Positions 22,931 to 31,012 of a DNA stretch of 31,012 nt are shown here, piece by piece. Position 1 is the stretch's first letter. Every line of letters begins with the position of its first letter. The DNA is from Acanthaster planci (Eukaryota; Echinodermata; Asteroidea; Valvatida; Acanthasteridae): positions 3,871,981 to 3,902,992 of the forward strand of contig NW_019091359.1 of the NCBI RefSeq assembly GCF_001949145.1. Reading direction: 5' to 3'. The position numbers and the translations under genes were made by a program. The notes below the pieces were generated by a model. It saw nothing but the letters and a program-made list of their open reading frames with translations. It did no database searches and was not told where the DNA came from.

Positions 22931-24694
22931 GTGAGTGCATGTTTGTTAATGCATGCGTGATTTACTTTTTCTTCAACTTTAGTCCACTATTAGGCTTTGT
23001 TGTAGGTACATGTACATGTAATAAAGGGATTCTGGATTCTGGAGACCAACCTCAAGCTTTACATGAGGATATGCCCCAGTGTTTTGCAGTGTACCGGTAC
23101 ATTGTACCTGTGCCTGTATTGACAGTGAATACATGTACATGTAGTACATTTACAGTGTACATTTGTACTTGTTCCAAACCTGGAAAATTGACTTCAAAAT
23201 GACAACTTGGTATTCCTGTACAGTTTATAAACATTTTTGCTTCAAAGAAAAGCAGGATGTTCAGCTATTTACATGTGTATACATGACATGTACTGTAAGA
23301 TACAGGTACCATACTTAACCTACATGTACATGTAAGGCACTAAATTCAGTAATAATACTCTGTACCCAGAGCTGTCTAAAAACAGTATTGACATTGTACC
23401 GGTACGTGTAAAACCATGGGGAAGGGGGGAGGTTGAGGTCTTCAAATGTCAAGACAAGAATGACAGCAAATTACACACAAATAACAGATGTCTTCAACAC
23501 TTTCAGATGTGAAAATAAAAGCACATAACCACTGATACATGTGCATTTAAGAAAATAATAAGGTCTACATATACCGGTACATTGAAAAACAGCAAGAAAT
23601 TCAAAAGAGAAAGAAAAACAAATCTGAATACATGTATAAAGGGTGAAAGAAGGAAACACAGAGAAAACCCTATATTAAGTTCTCTGTTCCCTGTATGAAG
23701 TTCCCTCTACATGCATGTATAATGTTCCATGTTCCCGATAATAAAGTTTACTGTACAAGATTCCTTGTAGAAAGTTCTTTATTGAAAGTTTGGACTTTTG
23801 CTTTCTTGGTAACGATTCATTGTACCATGAAGGAAGGAAAAGATGTACCGATACCCTTGTTGAAATTGTTAAATGTGAATATCTGCAAACTTACATGTAG
23901 TGGAAAAAAAACATTCATTTTACATTATTACAAATGAGAGTATGGACTCTAGAGAATTTGTGCTGTGTCCAATCCAGCACTACATGTACATGTATGTGTA
24001 TGCAACCTTTGTCCAAGAAAAAAACCCATGCATATCAAAAGCATTGAAACCTTGAATAAAGCCAGTACCACTGCATGTGTATTGTGCTTGCACCTTATTA
24101 TTTAGTGAGTAAATATTGGGTAAAAGAAATTGGAATTTTCTGGTTGTTTGGTCAAACGCTGGGAACAAATTGAAACATTCTTGGTTTGGGAAAGAAAGCA
24201 AACTTTGTATGGGCAGAGAGAGCCCACACAATGCAATATGAGACAGAACTCACATGTGTACATGCACAATGAATTCTGTAATAAGGCCCAGCAGCATTAA
24301 AAAGTGAATGTCCTCTAAGCTTTTTTTTGAAGCCTGTGTGTAACCCAAGGCAAGATGGATTTCTGAGACTGATTTATTGATACAAGGCAGACAACTTTTT
24401 CTAAAACAAATGCTTGTCAGAATTTTGGCCCAGAGAAGTTGAGAGGACATGGGAACACAGATTTTGGGTATGCTTTGACCCTTCCTCGCCGATTGTTTTT
24501 TGCAGCCACAACTTGAGATAACAAATGCAAAATGTTATACTGGTAGATTTACAGATATTGCTATGGGGCACCAGAATCATCTTGAATCATACACATGTAA
24601 AGACAACAATGTAATTATTAGTTCAGTACACAGTGCTAACAACATACATGTACCGGTAGCACCACTATCACAAAAGAACTTCTCTGATGATGCC

Positions 24695-24840
24695 GGATTT
24701 AATAACGCATAAGTAACAGGCAAGAAACACTGGATTTTGTGATGCATGTGTAATGGGCAAGAGACGCCTAGATTCTGTAACAGAAACATAACGGGCAAGA
24801 GACGCTGAACCTTCAACTGGTGGCCCAGTAACCGAGAGAC
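24695..24840. repeat. 37/38-bp tandem repeat, about four copies
   Basis: Copies start at 24695, 24732, 24770 and 24808. Each runs GGATT-type start, a variable middle, TAA-C/T-GGGCAAG, then AGACGC or AAACAC; the last copy is degenerate. On the minus strand the array reads open and gives repeated LLPV-x-x-LLN-type peptides, which explains a 162-codon apparent frame. The repeat number may vary between individuals. Confidence 0.65.
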
Positions 24841-24883
24841 TGTGTGTGCGGCAAGTCGCCAGTAAGTTTGCCCCGTCCCAACC

Positions 24884-24930
24884 CCCCCAACTTCGGCCCA
24901 AGGTAGGGGGGGGGCTGTGGGGGGCCGGGG
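24884..24930 (+). other. G-quadruplex-prone / C-run hairpin patch
   Basis: Nine G (24906-24914), six G (24919-24924) and four G (24927-24930) lie close together on the + strand. The short C run ACCCCCCCAAC (about 24890-24900) just before can pair with them. Long G runs in this spacing meet the usual G-quadruplex rule on the non-template strand of the gene. It sits directly after the tandem repeat. Confidence 0.55.
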
Positions 24931-25194
24931 AGAGGCCACCCCGCGACTGGGGCTTTTAGGCCCAAAACAGGTCATGGGGGTTCCCTGGAGACAGGGTCCT
25001 GGGAACCGTATTGTGAGAAATGAGACATTGTTGGTACATAGTACTGTACATTTCAAGTAATTCAAACTTTTACTTTGTGTTCACATCTGTTGTTAGAAAG
25101 GATTAACACAAAATGAAAGGTGTCTGTTTTGATGGATTGTAAAGCTTGCAGAATCCCATTTGTCATCTTATATGTAACAGTACATTACATGTGT

Positions 25195-25355
25195 AAATGT
25201 ACATGTACACAAGTACATGCACATGTACATTTACAGTGTACATGTACACATGTACCGGTATGTTTTACAAGTTGGCATACCGGTGCATGTACACTGTACA
25301 TGTACATGTGTGTAGGCTACATTGTACATGTACACTGTACAGTACATGTACATGT
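25195..25355. repeat. TACATGTA-rich block
   Basis: Chained ACATGTACACAAGTACATG, TACCGGTA, ACTGTACATGTACATG and AGTACATGTACATGTA elements. The motif accounts for nearly all of the sequence. Confidence 0.75.
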
Positions 25356-26744
25356 AAGTATCAAGAAACTTGTGGTAATTATGGATTGATTATGGTACAG
25401 AGTTACTGGGTAACCGTTTATATTGCTTAGAACAAGCATGTTGGAGTCAGTTTCTACTGTTATGGGGGCCAGCCTATGAGTATAGTACCCTACATGTACA
25501 TGTACAGGACACATGTACATGTACCATTCATTCAAGATGTAAATGTACATGCACTGCAGGCCTACATGTGTACATGTACCTTTATTTGGTATCAGCAGTT
25601 GGTCCTGCATGTACAGGTACTATGAGTGCTAATTAAGAGCAGGTGGGTTCTGCTGAGGGCCTTCTCTTCCTGAAGCAACAAATCCCTCTGGCCTTGTATT
25701 AATTGAGTCTGACTTCTCTCAGTGGAGTTGATTCAGGCAAGGTTGGTCTGAGGTCATCTTAGGCAGGTGTACTACAGCAGTTCTCAAGTTTTGTCTTGTA
25801 CATCTACCGGAACCTGTATGGTATCTATCCCCACAAAAAGTCTCTCTCACAAGAAGAATGGGAAACAGTAACAAATTTTGAAAAAAATTCTGCCACAGGT
25901 AAACAATTCTACCGGGTAGCCTACCCTTCTATCTTTACAATACTGTACATGTGGGAATTTTTTTCAGGGGATGCTGGTATGTTTTGAGTGTTCCCCTCAA
26001 AATGACCTGAACAGATCTTATGCTCAGGCAGAAAATAAAGACTGTCAAATTATCAGTACATGTAGATGTATATGCAAGCTTTTATTAGTACTGTATCGGT
26101 AGATCACGTCAAGTTTCCACGCACCAGAGAACAGATACTGGTAAATATCTTTTGATGCTGGATGTCTTGCATATCAAGCGCAGATCGATAAATACCGGTA
26201 CATGTATATAAAGATATGAGTAGTCCACTCTGAAATGATTTTTAATTTTGTTTTAACGGTACATGTATATGCTCCTGTTTCTTTTCTAGTCTTCAAAATC
26301 AATACTTAAACTGGGATAAAAACCATCTTCTTCCTACTGGTAGCATGCACGTCCACGTACATACATGTACATGTACCATGTGTACAGTACAGCTGCTGGT
26401 CATTATAGTACATATAATTGTAAAAGGGGTACAATACACATGTACATGTATTTCAAATTTCTGTTCAACTAAAATAATTCCAGTTACATGTACATGAAAA
26501 TCTTTCTTTTTTGTTTCATGCATGCACGTCAAATTCGAGAGAACCTTGAGAATTTTGATGGTTGAATGCATGCATGTTTTCCCCTAAATTTATTAGTTAC
26601 AATGTTGTATAAAGAACTCTTGTTTCTTCCATCAAAGAACCTTGGAGAATACATGTAGGTTTTGATTTGTCTTGAGTTGAAACCAAATTTAGTCATTGTT
26701 ATTAAAATCTTACAGTAGAATCTCTTTGATTTGCTCATCACCAG

Positions 26745-26824
26745 GGTGACATTGAAGTAGACAGTGAAACTGTGTTTGAGTTGGCAGCCTATGTACTACA
26801 AGCTACAGATGGGGATTTTATAAG
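26745..26824 (+). CDS. FRMD4: FRMD4 exon 4 (FERM F2 lobe)
   Basis: The exon has 26 codons plus two bases (AG), which join T of exon 5 to give Ser-140. The acceptor is TGCTCATCACCAG and the donor is AG|GTAAGG. The protein is GDIEVDSETVFELAAYVLQ, then ATDGDFI, against vertebrate ELIDVDSEVVFELASYILQ followed by a short GDF segment. This is the part of the alpha-helical F2 lobe where FERM proteins carry a helix with an F-x-LA-x-Y-x-LQ pattern. Frame and length fit the neighbouring exons exactly. It is the shortest exon after exon 1. Confidence 0.92.
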
Positions 26825-27135
26825 GTAAGGATTAGTGTTTTAATAAGGGAAAAAATGTGCCCGGTTGGTCTTACAAAGTGCATTCAAAACCGGCTCAGAA
26901 GAATGTACTTGATTAATTCTGAAGCCGCAGGTGAACGTTCGTTCTCCTGAGCAAGGTCTTAAAAGTTTGTTTGAGTACCAAACACATTATTCCCATTCAT
27001 AAATACATGTATATGTACCTTATTATTCAGTGAGTCAAAAGAAGTCTTCCAAAGATTTCCACCGATTTTGTTCTAAAATTTTACTTTCATTTTCTTGAAT
27101 ACCCCCATCCATTTTATGGTATATTCCTTTTGACA

Positions 27136-27225
27136 GTTGTCCAATAGAATCCCCTTCAATGAACTTAGTGCGCGCGTGGCACTTTGCGTGCACACAGACT
27201 CCTGACCAATCAGACCCAATTAAAC
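27136..27225. promoter_or_regulatory. CCAAT/CpG patch, possible intronic regulatory element
   Basis: Three CCAAT boxes lie at 27141-27145, 27206-27210 and 27216-27220. The second is in the context TGACCAATCAGA, an ideal NF-Y site. Between them is GTGCGCGCGTGGCAC and TTGCGTGCAC, CpG-rich against a CpG-poor intron. This could be an enhancer or alternative promoter, or part of an old transposon. No transcript evidence is available. Confidence 0.25.
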
Positions 27226-28238
27226 TGTCTCGTATCCATCTGCCAGTGCCTGATTTATGCAGCGGGCATTATCAAATGTTAATACATGGTTATGTGATGC
27301 GTTTTGATCAATAGGAATAGAAAAACTGTCTGAGGTACAGATATTTATTCTATGAGGATTTTCAAAATTTTTCTTGGACATCATGAATGTCTTTTTATGG
27401 ATATTTGTGGAAATTTACATGTGTATATGTACTGCAAGCTGACTTCTTTCATGCACATCATTAGCAAGTTGATGTGAAATGTTATCCAAGGCCTCCGGAT
27501 TCACTATCCACAGATTCATTTGCATTTAACAATGTACGGGTACATGTTATGGTACCGGGGTAGTTACAAGGCAGAAATATTGCGAACTAAATCTACATGT
27601 ACCAGTACACGTACCTCCTAAAATCCATCATAAGCAAATTAGATATACCCAGTAAATTAACATTTATTTCTCTTGAGTTCTTGATCAGACTTAAAATTCT
27701 CTGTTTATTAAAAGTGAAGATGCCCAGTGAGAATCTAGAACAAGTTAACTTGTTAGACCAGGTACCGGTACTGTACATTTTATTACATGTACATTTTATG
27801 TAGTACTTTATCATGCATGGAAATTGTTTCAAGATGGACGTCTGAAATGCTAACAATGCTAAAACTTTGCATTAATGATACTCCTCTGGATATAAACAAC
27901 AATCAGAGCAGATTGCTTCCATGTGTCAAAGAGACACATTGAGAAAGTGACGATAAATGTCACCTGAAGACATGGCACCAGGCTCAAATCCAGTGGCTTG
28001 ATATCGAATGGGGAGAAAACTTGGGAGAGAGACAAAGATGCTGAATCAGGCACAATGTGAATCTGATGGAGAGAGACTATTTCAGTATGCCATCTACATG
28101 TACATGAGCACCTTGAAAATTACTTTGGATGTTATCTGCTGTTAAACTTGCCTGGAATGGGAAATAAATATTATGAATGTAACATCAAAAGAATAAGTTT
28201 CTCTTTTTGTGTTTGTGTTCTGACAGTATAATTGATAT

Positions 28239-28498
28239 GAATGATGCACAAGGGATTTGTGATTTGTTGATTTGATACATATAGATAACCATCGTTACCT
28301 TGTTTGAATGATTTTTACATGTAGTTGAATGATGCACAAGGGATTGGTGATTGGTCAATGAATGATTTGATATATGTACATGTAGATAACCATTGTTACC
28401 TTGTTTGAATGATTTTTAGTTGAATGATGCACAGGGGATTGGTGATCAGTCAATGAATGATTTGATAGACAACCATCGTTACCTTGTTTGAATGACTT
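28239..28498. repeat. Three-copy tandem repeat (77-95 bp unit)
   Basis: Copies begin with GAATGATGCAC at 28239, 28327 and 28422. Each contains A-GGGATT-GTGAT, TTGATA, and a conserved AACCAT-GTTACCTTGTTTGAATGA-type end. Copies two and three carry an extra CAATGAATGA, and copies one and two have an inserted ACATGTAG at different places. The insertions show that TACATGTA-type motifs appeared after or during the duplication. Confidence 0.85.
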
Positions 28499-28625
28499 TG
28501 GCACTTGTGTCACCATGTGGCTTGCATTTCCTTCAGTCAAAGGATCAGTTAAATTATGGTTAAAGAATTCCTGACCAAAGTAATTTATCTCTTCCATTTC
28601 CTGTTAACTTTACCTTATCTTATAG

Positions 28626-28775
28626 TGATGCTAAAGCAAGGAATGATCTGAAGACGCTCCCAGTCCTACCTCACAGCACACTCAGGGAGCATCCTTCACT
28701 GCCTTATTGCGAGGAGAAGATAATCTTCTATTATCGTCAACTAAAGGGCCTCAGTCGAGGACAGGCAATAATTTG
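28626..28775 (+). CDS. FRMD4: FRMD4 exon 5 (FERM F2 lobe)
   Basis: One base completes Ser-140, 49 codons follow (residues 141-189), and TG is left for the next exon. The acceptor tract is TTACCTTATCTTATAG and the donor is TTTG|GTAAGT (phase 2). It reads DAKARNDLKTLPVLP, then REHPSLPYCEEKIIFYYRQL, then LSRGQAII. Vertebrate FRMD4A has the same order: R-S-DLKKLPALP, KEHPSLAYCE, HYKKLNGQTRGQAIV. EHPSL-x-YCE and RGQAI are the diagnostic stretches. The donor is followed within 7 bases by one arm of an inverted-repeat element (28783-29037). In vertebrates the next residues are N-Y-M or Q-Y-M, so at least one more FERM exon is expected at or beyond the window edge. The rest of F2, F3 and the C-terminal cytohesin- and Par3-binding parts are not in this window. 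Confidence 0.94.
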
Positions 28776-28782
28776 GTAAGTA

Positions 28783-29037
28783 GGTAATTCCAGAAATTAG
28801 GGGTCCAAAAGTGTGAACTTTTTGTGTCCCTGTTACATATGACCTTTGTTATTTGACATGGAAACATCAACTGGAATCGATTTCAAACTATTACTATTTC
28901 TTTGGAAGGTACCGTACTTTGCATTAATTTAATTCGTCACTCTTGGAAATTTGAAAATGTGTTTTGAACTTACAAAACCATCTGTCATATGTGACAGGGA
29001 CACAAAAAAAATGGATCACTAATTTCTGGAATTACCC
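28783..29037. mobile_element. MITE-like inverted-repeat element at the intron 5 donor
   Basis: The left arm 28783-28843 and right arm 28984-29037 are inverted copies. Both outer ends read GGTAATTCCAGAAATTAG, and the arms share TTTTGTGTCCCTGT-ACATATGAC at the inside, about 50 paired bases with a small internal difference. The centre is about 140 bp, AT-rich and non-coding. Left flank AAGT (28778-28781) and right flank AAGT (29038-29041) may be a 4-bp target duplication, in which case the left copy is part of the splice donor GTAAGT. The superfamily is not identifiable from this. Confidence 0.75.
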
Positions 29038-29230
29038 AAGTACATGTAGAAGACTCCTGTTACTTTACATGGGGTGCAGTGTGCCTGCTATTTCGAGAAT
29101 TCAAGAAGTTTCCTTTTAAACATACCAAGGAGTGTGCTGTGAACATTTGGGGTTGTTTGTTTGTCTAGGCTAATCTGCTTAAATAACAACCATATCATGA
29201 ATGACACATGTATAAGCTTGTGAAGGAATA

Positions 29231-30254
29231 GGCCTATTCACACGAGCGCCGATAACAGAGGTCCTGTGTGATGAAATCACATTGATGTTAAAATCACAGA
29301 GATATCATGTAGTGTGAAAGTCTAGGTCACGAAATCGCACAGTTATAACACAGGTCCTGAGCGATCATCGCAGCAATCGAGACCTCCTCCAAAACTTCGC
29401 ATCGATGCAAAATCTGTGTTATGATCACCGTGATTGGACGTGCGAATGCAGAGAGTGATCGTTGCGAGGGTCCTGTGAGTTGATACACCTTGTGGTTGTG
29501 CACGGCTCCCTCCATTTTATCTAGATATCGGTCCTAGCCATCATCCTAATGATGTCCATCGTTTCTTCAAAAGTCCAGGAAATCTTCTTTTTTCTGTGTT
29601 TTTTTCACGGTATTTTGGCAAAATACCGTGAAAAACAAAGTGACGTGCGAAGCTGGTATCGCACTTGGGGTGTATGTTCCAACGTGTAATTCATGGCACC
29701 ACTTGTCCCGTATTGAATGTCCATGTGTGCCCTCGTACTGTACTGTACAGAACTACACGTGCTATATAATCCTACCAAATTGCAACAACCTTGTTTCCCC
29801 ACGATCCATGGGCCTCGAGCTACATGAAACTCAGACAAGAAACTGGGGGTGAGTTTGTTTTGTCAAACATTTCATTTTTGCTGTGAAGCCACTGTTGCTA
29901 GTACAGTTTGGGCCGGTGCCAGTTTCGGATCCGCACCTCGAGCTCGCCGTGGCTGCATGCATGATTTTAAAAGAAATTTCCATTCGCAAATATTGGGAAT
30001 TTCATTTTCATGTTTGTCTCGCTTTTTGCACAAAATATATCGCATTTTGCGATGCGAATTCAGCTGTTCCCATCACTGCTTTGCTCGGCTATTTCAGACA
30101 GGTCAGAAGTTGCAAATCGTGGCAGAACAAGGAATGTCAGCTATGTGATAAACATTGCACCATGTGAAAGTCGGCGAAGAAATCTCACACATAGCAAGAC
30201 GCTGTGGCGTTGATTGTCGCAGACATTCGTTTTCGGCGCTCGTGTGAAGAGGCC
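29231..30254. mobile_element. PIF/Harbinger- or ISL2EU-like non-autonomous transposon (about 1.02 kb)
   Basis: The left end GGCCTATTCACACGAGCGCC (29231-29250) and the inverse of the right end GGCCTCTTCACACGAGCGCC (30254 backward) match at 19 of 20 bases, and the match continues with G-TAAC against G-AAAC. The flanking trinucleotides ATA (left) and TTA (right) resemble the 3-bp target duplication of Harbinger elements, or a TA pair as in ISL2EU. The interior is CpG-rich compared with the surrounding intron, with several GATCATCGC/CGATCA-like motifs and a perfect palindrome at 29601-29635. Open frames of about 95-100 codons (29849-30148, 29883-30167) show no DDE-transposase or Myb-like features. 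I regard it as a deletion derivative. Confidence 0.65.
29601..29635. repeat. Near-perfect 35-bp palindrome inside the Harbinger-like element
   Basis: TTTTTCACGGTATTTTG (29601-29617) and its exact complement (29619-29635) are separated by a single G. Such a 17-bp-arm palindrome could extrude as a cruciform. It could also mark a nested insertion junction or a sub-terminal binding site. Confidence 0.85.
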
Positions 30255-31012
30255 TTATGTGCACTTGTTTTCTGCTTTGTGAAGTGTGTGCATATCCTCC
30301 ATCAGACTGTACAAGTATGTATTATTATACATGTAAATCACAGTCCCATGGGCCATCATGAAGGACAGTAAGGATAGACAGTAAAGAGGCCAGAAATAGT
30401 CAAGGTGTAGTTTAATAGAAAAAAATACAAAGGAAGTACATGTACATGCATATATGCACATTTATGCACATGCACATTACAATCAAGTATGACATACGTC
30501 AAAATCGTTGCAAAGATTTTGTAATTTGTTAACAGAACAGAGCTATTAACAGAAACAGAAACTAAGAATAAGAATGCAGTCTTGCCATCGATATAAGGGA
30601 TAACTTTGAGGAGGGGATAAAATATGTGATAAATGTAATGATGACATTTAGCATAGGATGTATGATACACGGCTATATCCCTGCTCTCACAGGATGTTGT
30701 CCTAGGACCCCAACTGAGAAATACTGATTGGCAATTTATTCCTGAATTGTTGACAGTGTTTCATGGAGAATGCAGACAAACTGTGTGAGATAAATTACCT
30801 GGATGTCACTCCCTAACATGATGCTGCATGTGTGGGATATTGGACACACAATGAGAAAATGAGAGAAAAAAAGCAAAAGCAGAAACATGTTAAAAACAGT
30901 ACCTTTTGAATGAAAGCATGTCAATCAGTTATTTTTTTAAAATGCTCTGCTGACTGCAAGCACAGCTCTTCGTTTTATTTTTAATTTTCAAACTTTCAGG
31001 AATTACTGAAAA

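Larger units (their letters stand above)
22931..26744 (+). other. FRMD4 intron 3 (about 3.8 kb)
   Basis: The borders are GTGAGT and TCACCAG. The intron holds a tandem repeat and a G-rich patch (24695-24930), TACATGTA blocks at 25195-25355, 25490-25600 and 26355-26480, and a repeat-poor stretch at about 25620-25780 with two CAGGTG E-box cores and TAATTAA/TTAATTG sites. No further exon was recognised. Confidence 0.85.
26825..28625 (+). other. FRMD4 intron 4 (about 1.8 kb)
   Basis: The borders are GTAAGG and ATCTTATAG. TACATGTA motifs are sparse. Notable contents are the CCAAT/CpG patch (27141-27220) and the three-copy tandem repeat (28239-28498), which ends about 125 bp before exon 5. The rest is AT-rich with nothing recognised. 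Confidence 0.85.
7822..28775 (+). other. FRMD4: FRMD4 gene body, 5' part (partial, continues past window end)
   Basis: The five exons join without a stop into 189 residues plus two bases. Intron phases are 0, 2, 0, 2, 2 and intron sizes are about 8.4, 6.35, 3.8 and 1.8 kb. Known role of the family: FRMD4A is an adaptor that connects Par3 with cytohesin-1 and promotes Arf6 activation at epithelial junctions, and FRMD4B (GRSP1) binds the cytohesin GRP1. A vertebrate-style A/B split cannot be assumed. The sequence resembles both, as expected for a single pre-duplication gene. Inference: the protein acts at the cortex through its FERM domain. The functional C-terminus is not visible here. Confidence 0.9.
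28776..31012 (+). other. FRMD4 intron 5 (to window end)
   Basis: Apart from the MITE and the Harbinger-like element, it contains AT-rich sequence (30255-30999) with nothing recognised. It ends in a good pyrimidine tract, TTTTAATTTTCAAACTTTCAG, with the AG at 30998-30999. If spliced there, TG of exon 5 plus GAATTAC gives Trp-Asn-Tyr and then TGA. N-Y is the start of the next conserved FRMD4 block (N-Y-M), but the stop and the extra Trp are unexpected. The window stops 13 bases after the AG, so the exon cannot be judged. Confidence 0.45.

Noticed and set aside
24577-25065. 162-codon open frame on the minus strand with repeated peptide motifs
   Set aside because: The periodic peptide comes from the 37/38-bp tandem repeat and the Pro-rich part from the G/C runs. 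No family resemblance, and it lies antisense in an FRMD4 intron.
29849-30167. Transposase fragment in the 1-kb element (two overlapping frames of 94-99 codons)
   Set aside because: No DDE spacing, zinc finger or helix-turn-helix pattern is visible, and the two frames overlap on the same strand with no coding preference.

Overview
The window comes from an animal genome. Its base composition is AT-leaning, there are no bacterial-style gene arrays, and there is a run of 161 Ns. One gene could be recognised: the 5' part of an FRMD4A/FRMD4B-type FERM-domain scaffold gene (here FRMD4) on the + strand. Five short exons (66, 95, 178, 80 and 150 nt) with canonical AG/GT borders and consistent reading phases join into a 189-residue N-terminal FERM segment that matches vertebrate FRMD4A/FRMD4B almost without indels. 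Everything else is upstream DNA or intron. The organism is probably an invertebrate deuterostome (cephalochordate, echinoderm or hemichordate). That rests on one FRMD4-type gene, long introns, and a heavy load of the palindromic 8-mers TACATGTA, TACCGGTA and TAGGCCTA, which I associate with such genomes. The phylum is not proven.

Layout. 1-7821 is upstream or 5' non-coding DNA. It holds a CpG-enriched patch with a good splice donor (about 1080-1380), a long imperfect hairpin (1583-1665), an AATAAA-bearing retroelement or UTR-like tail (about 2330-2590), a degraded exon-1-like sequence (2801-2845), a tRNA-SINE-like fragment (about 3405-3572) and a palindrome-rich repeat (7044-7345). Exon 1 is 7822-7887 and intron 1 is 8.4 kb, with a duplicated 110-bp unit, dense TACATGTA blocks and a hAT-like element with target-site duplication (13444-13922). 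Exon 2 is 16305-16399 and intron 2 is 6.35 kb, with the N gap. Exon 3 is 22753-22930 and intron 3 is 3.8 kb, with a 37/38-bp tandem repeat next to a G-quadruplex-prone patch. Exon 4 is 26745-26824 and intron 4 is 1.8 kb, with a CCAAT/CpG patch and a three-copy tandem repeat. Exon 5 is 28626-28775. Intron 5 opens with a MITE inserted 7 bp after the exon, contains a 1.02-kb Harbinger/ISL2EU-like element (29231-30254), and the window stops 13 bases after a possible exon 6 acceptor.

FRMD4A and FRMD4B proteins link the PAR polarity complex to cytohesin Arf exchange factors at epithelial junctions. The parts that do this lie beyond the segment encoded here. I found no new multi-gene system. The most unusual signals are the palindromic 8-mer vocabulary spread through all introns, the MITE abutting a splice donor, the nested alternating inverted repeats at 7255-7339, and the exon-1-like relic.
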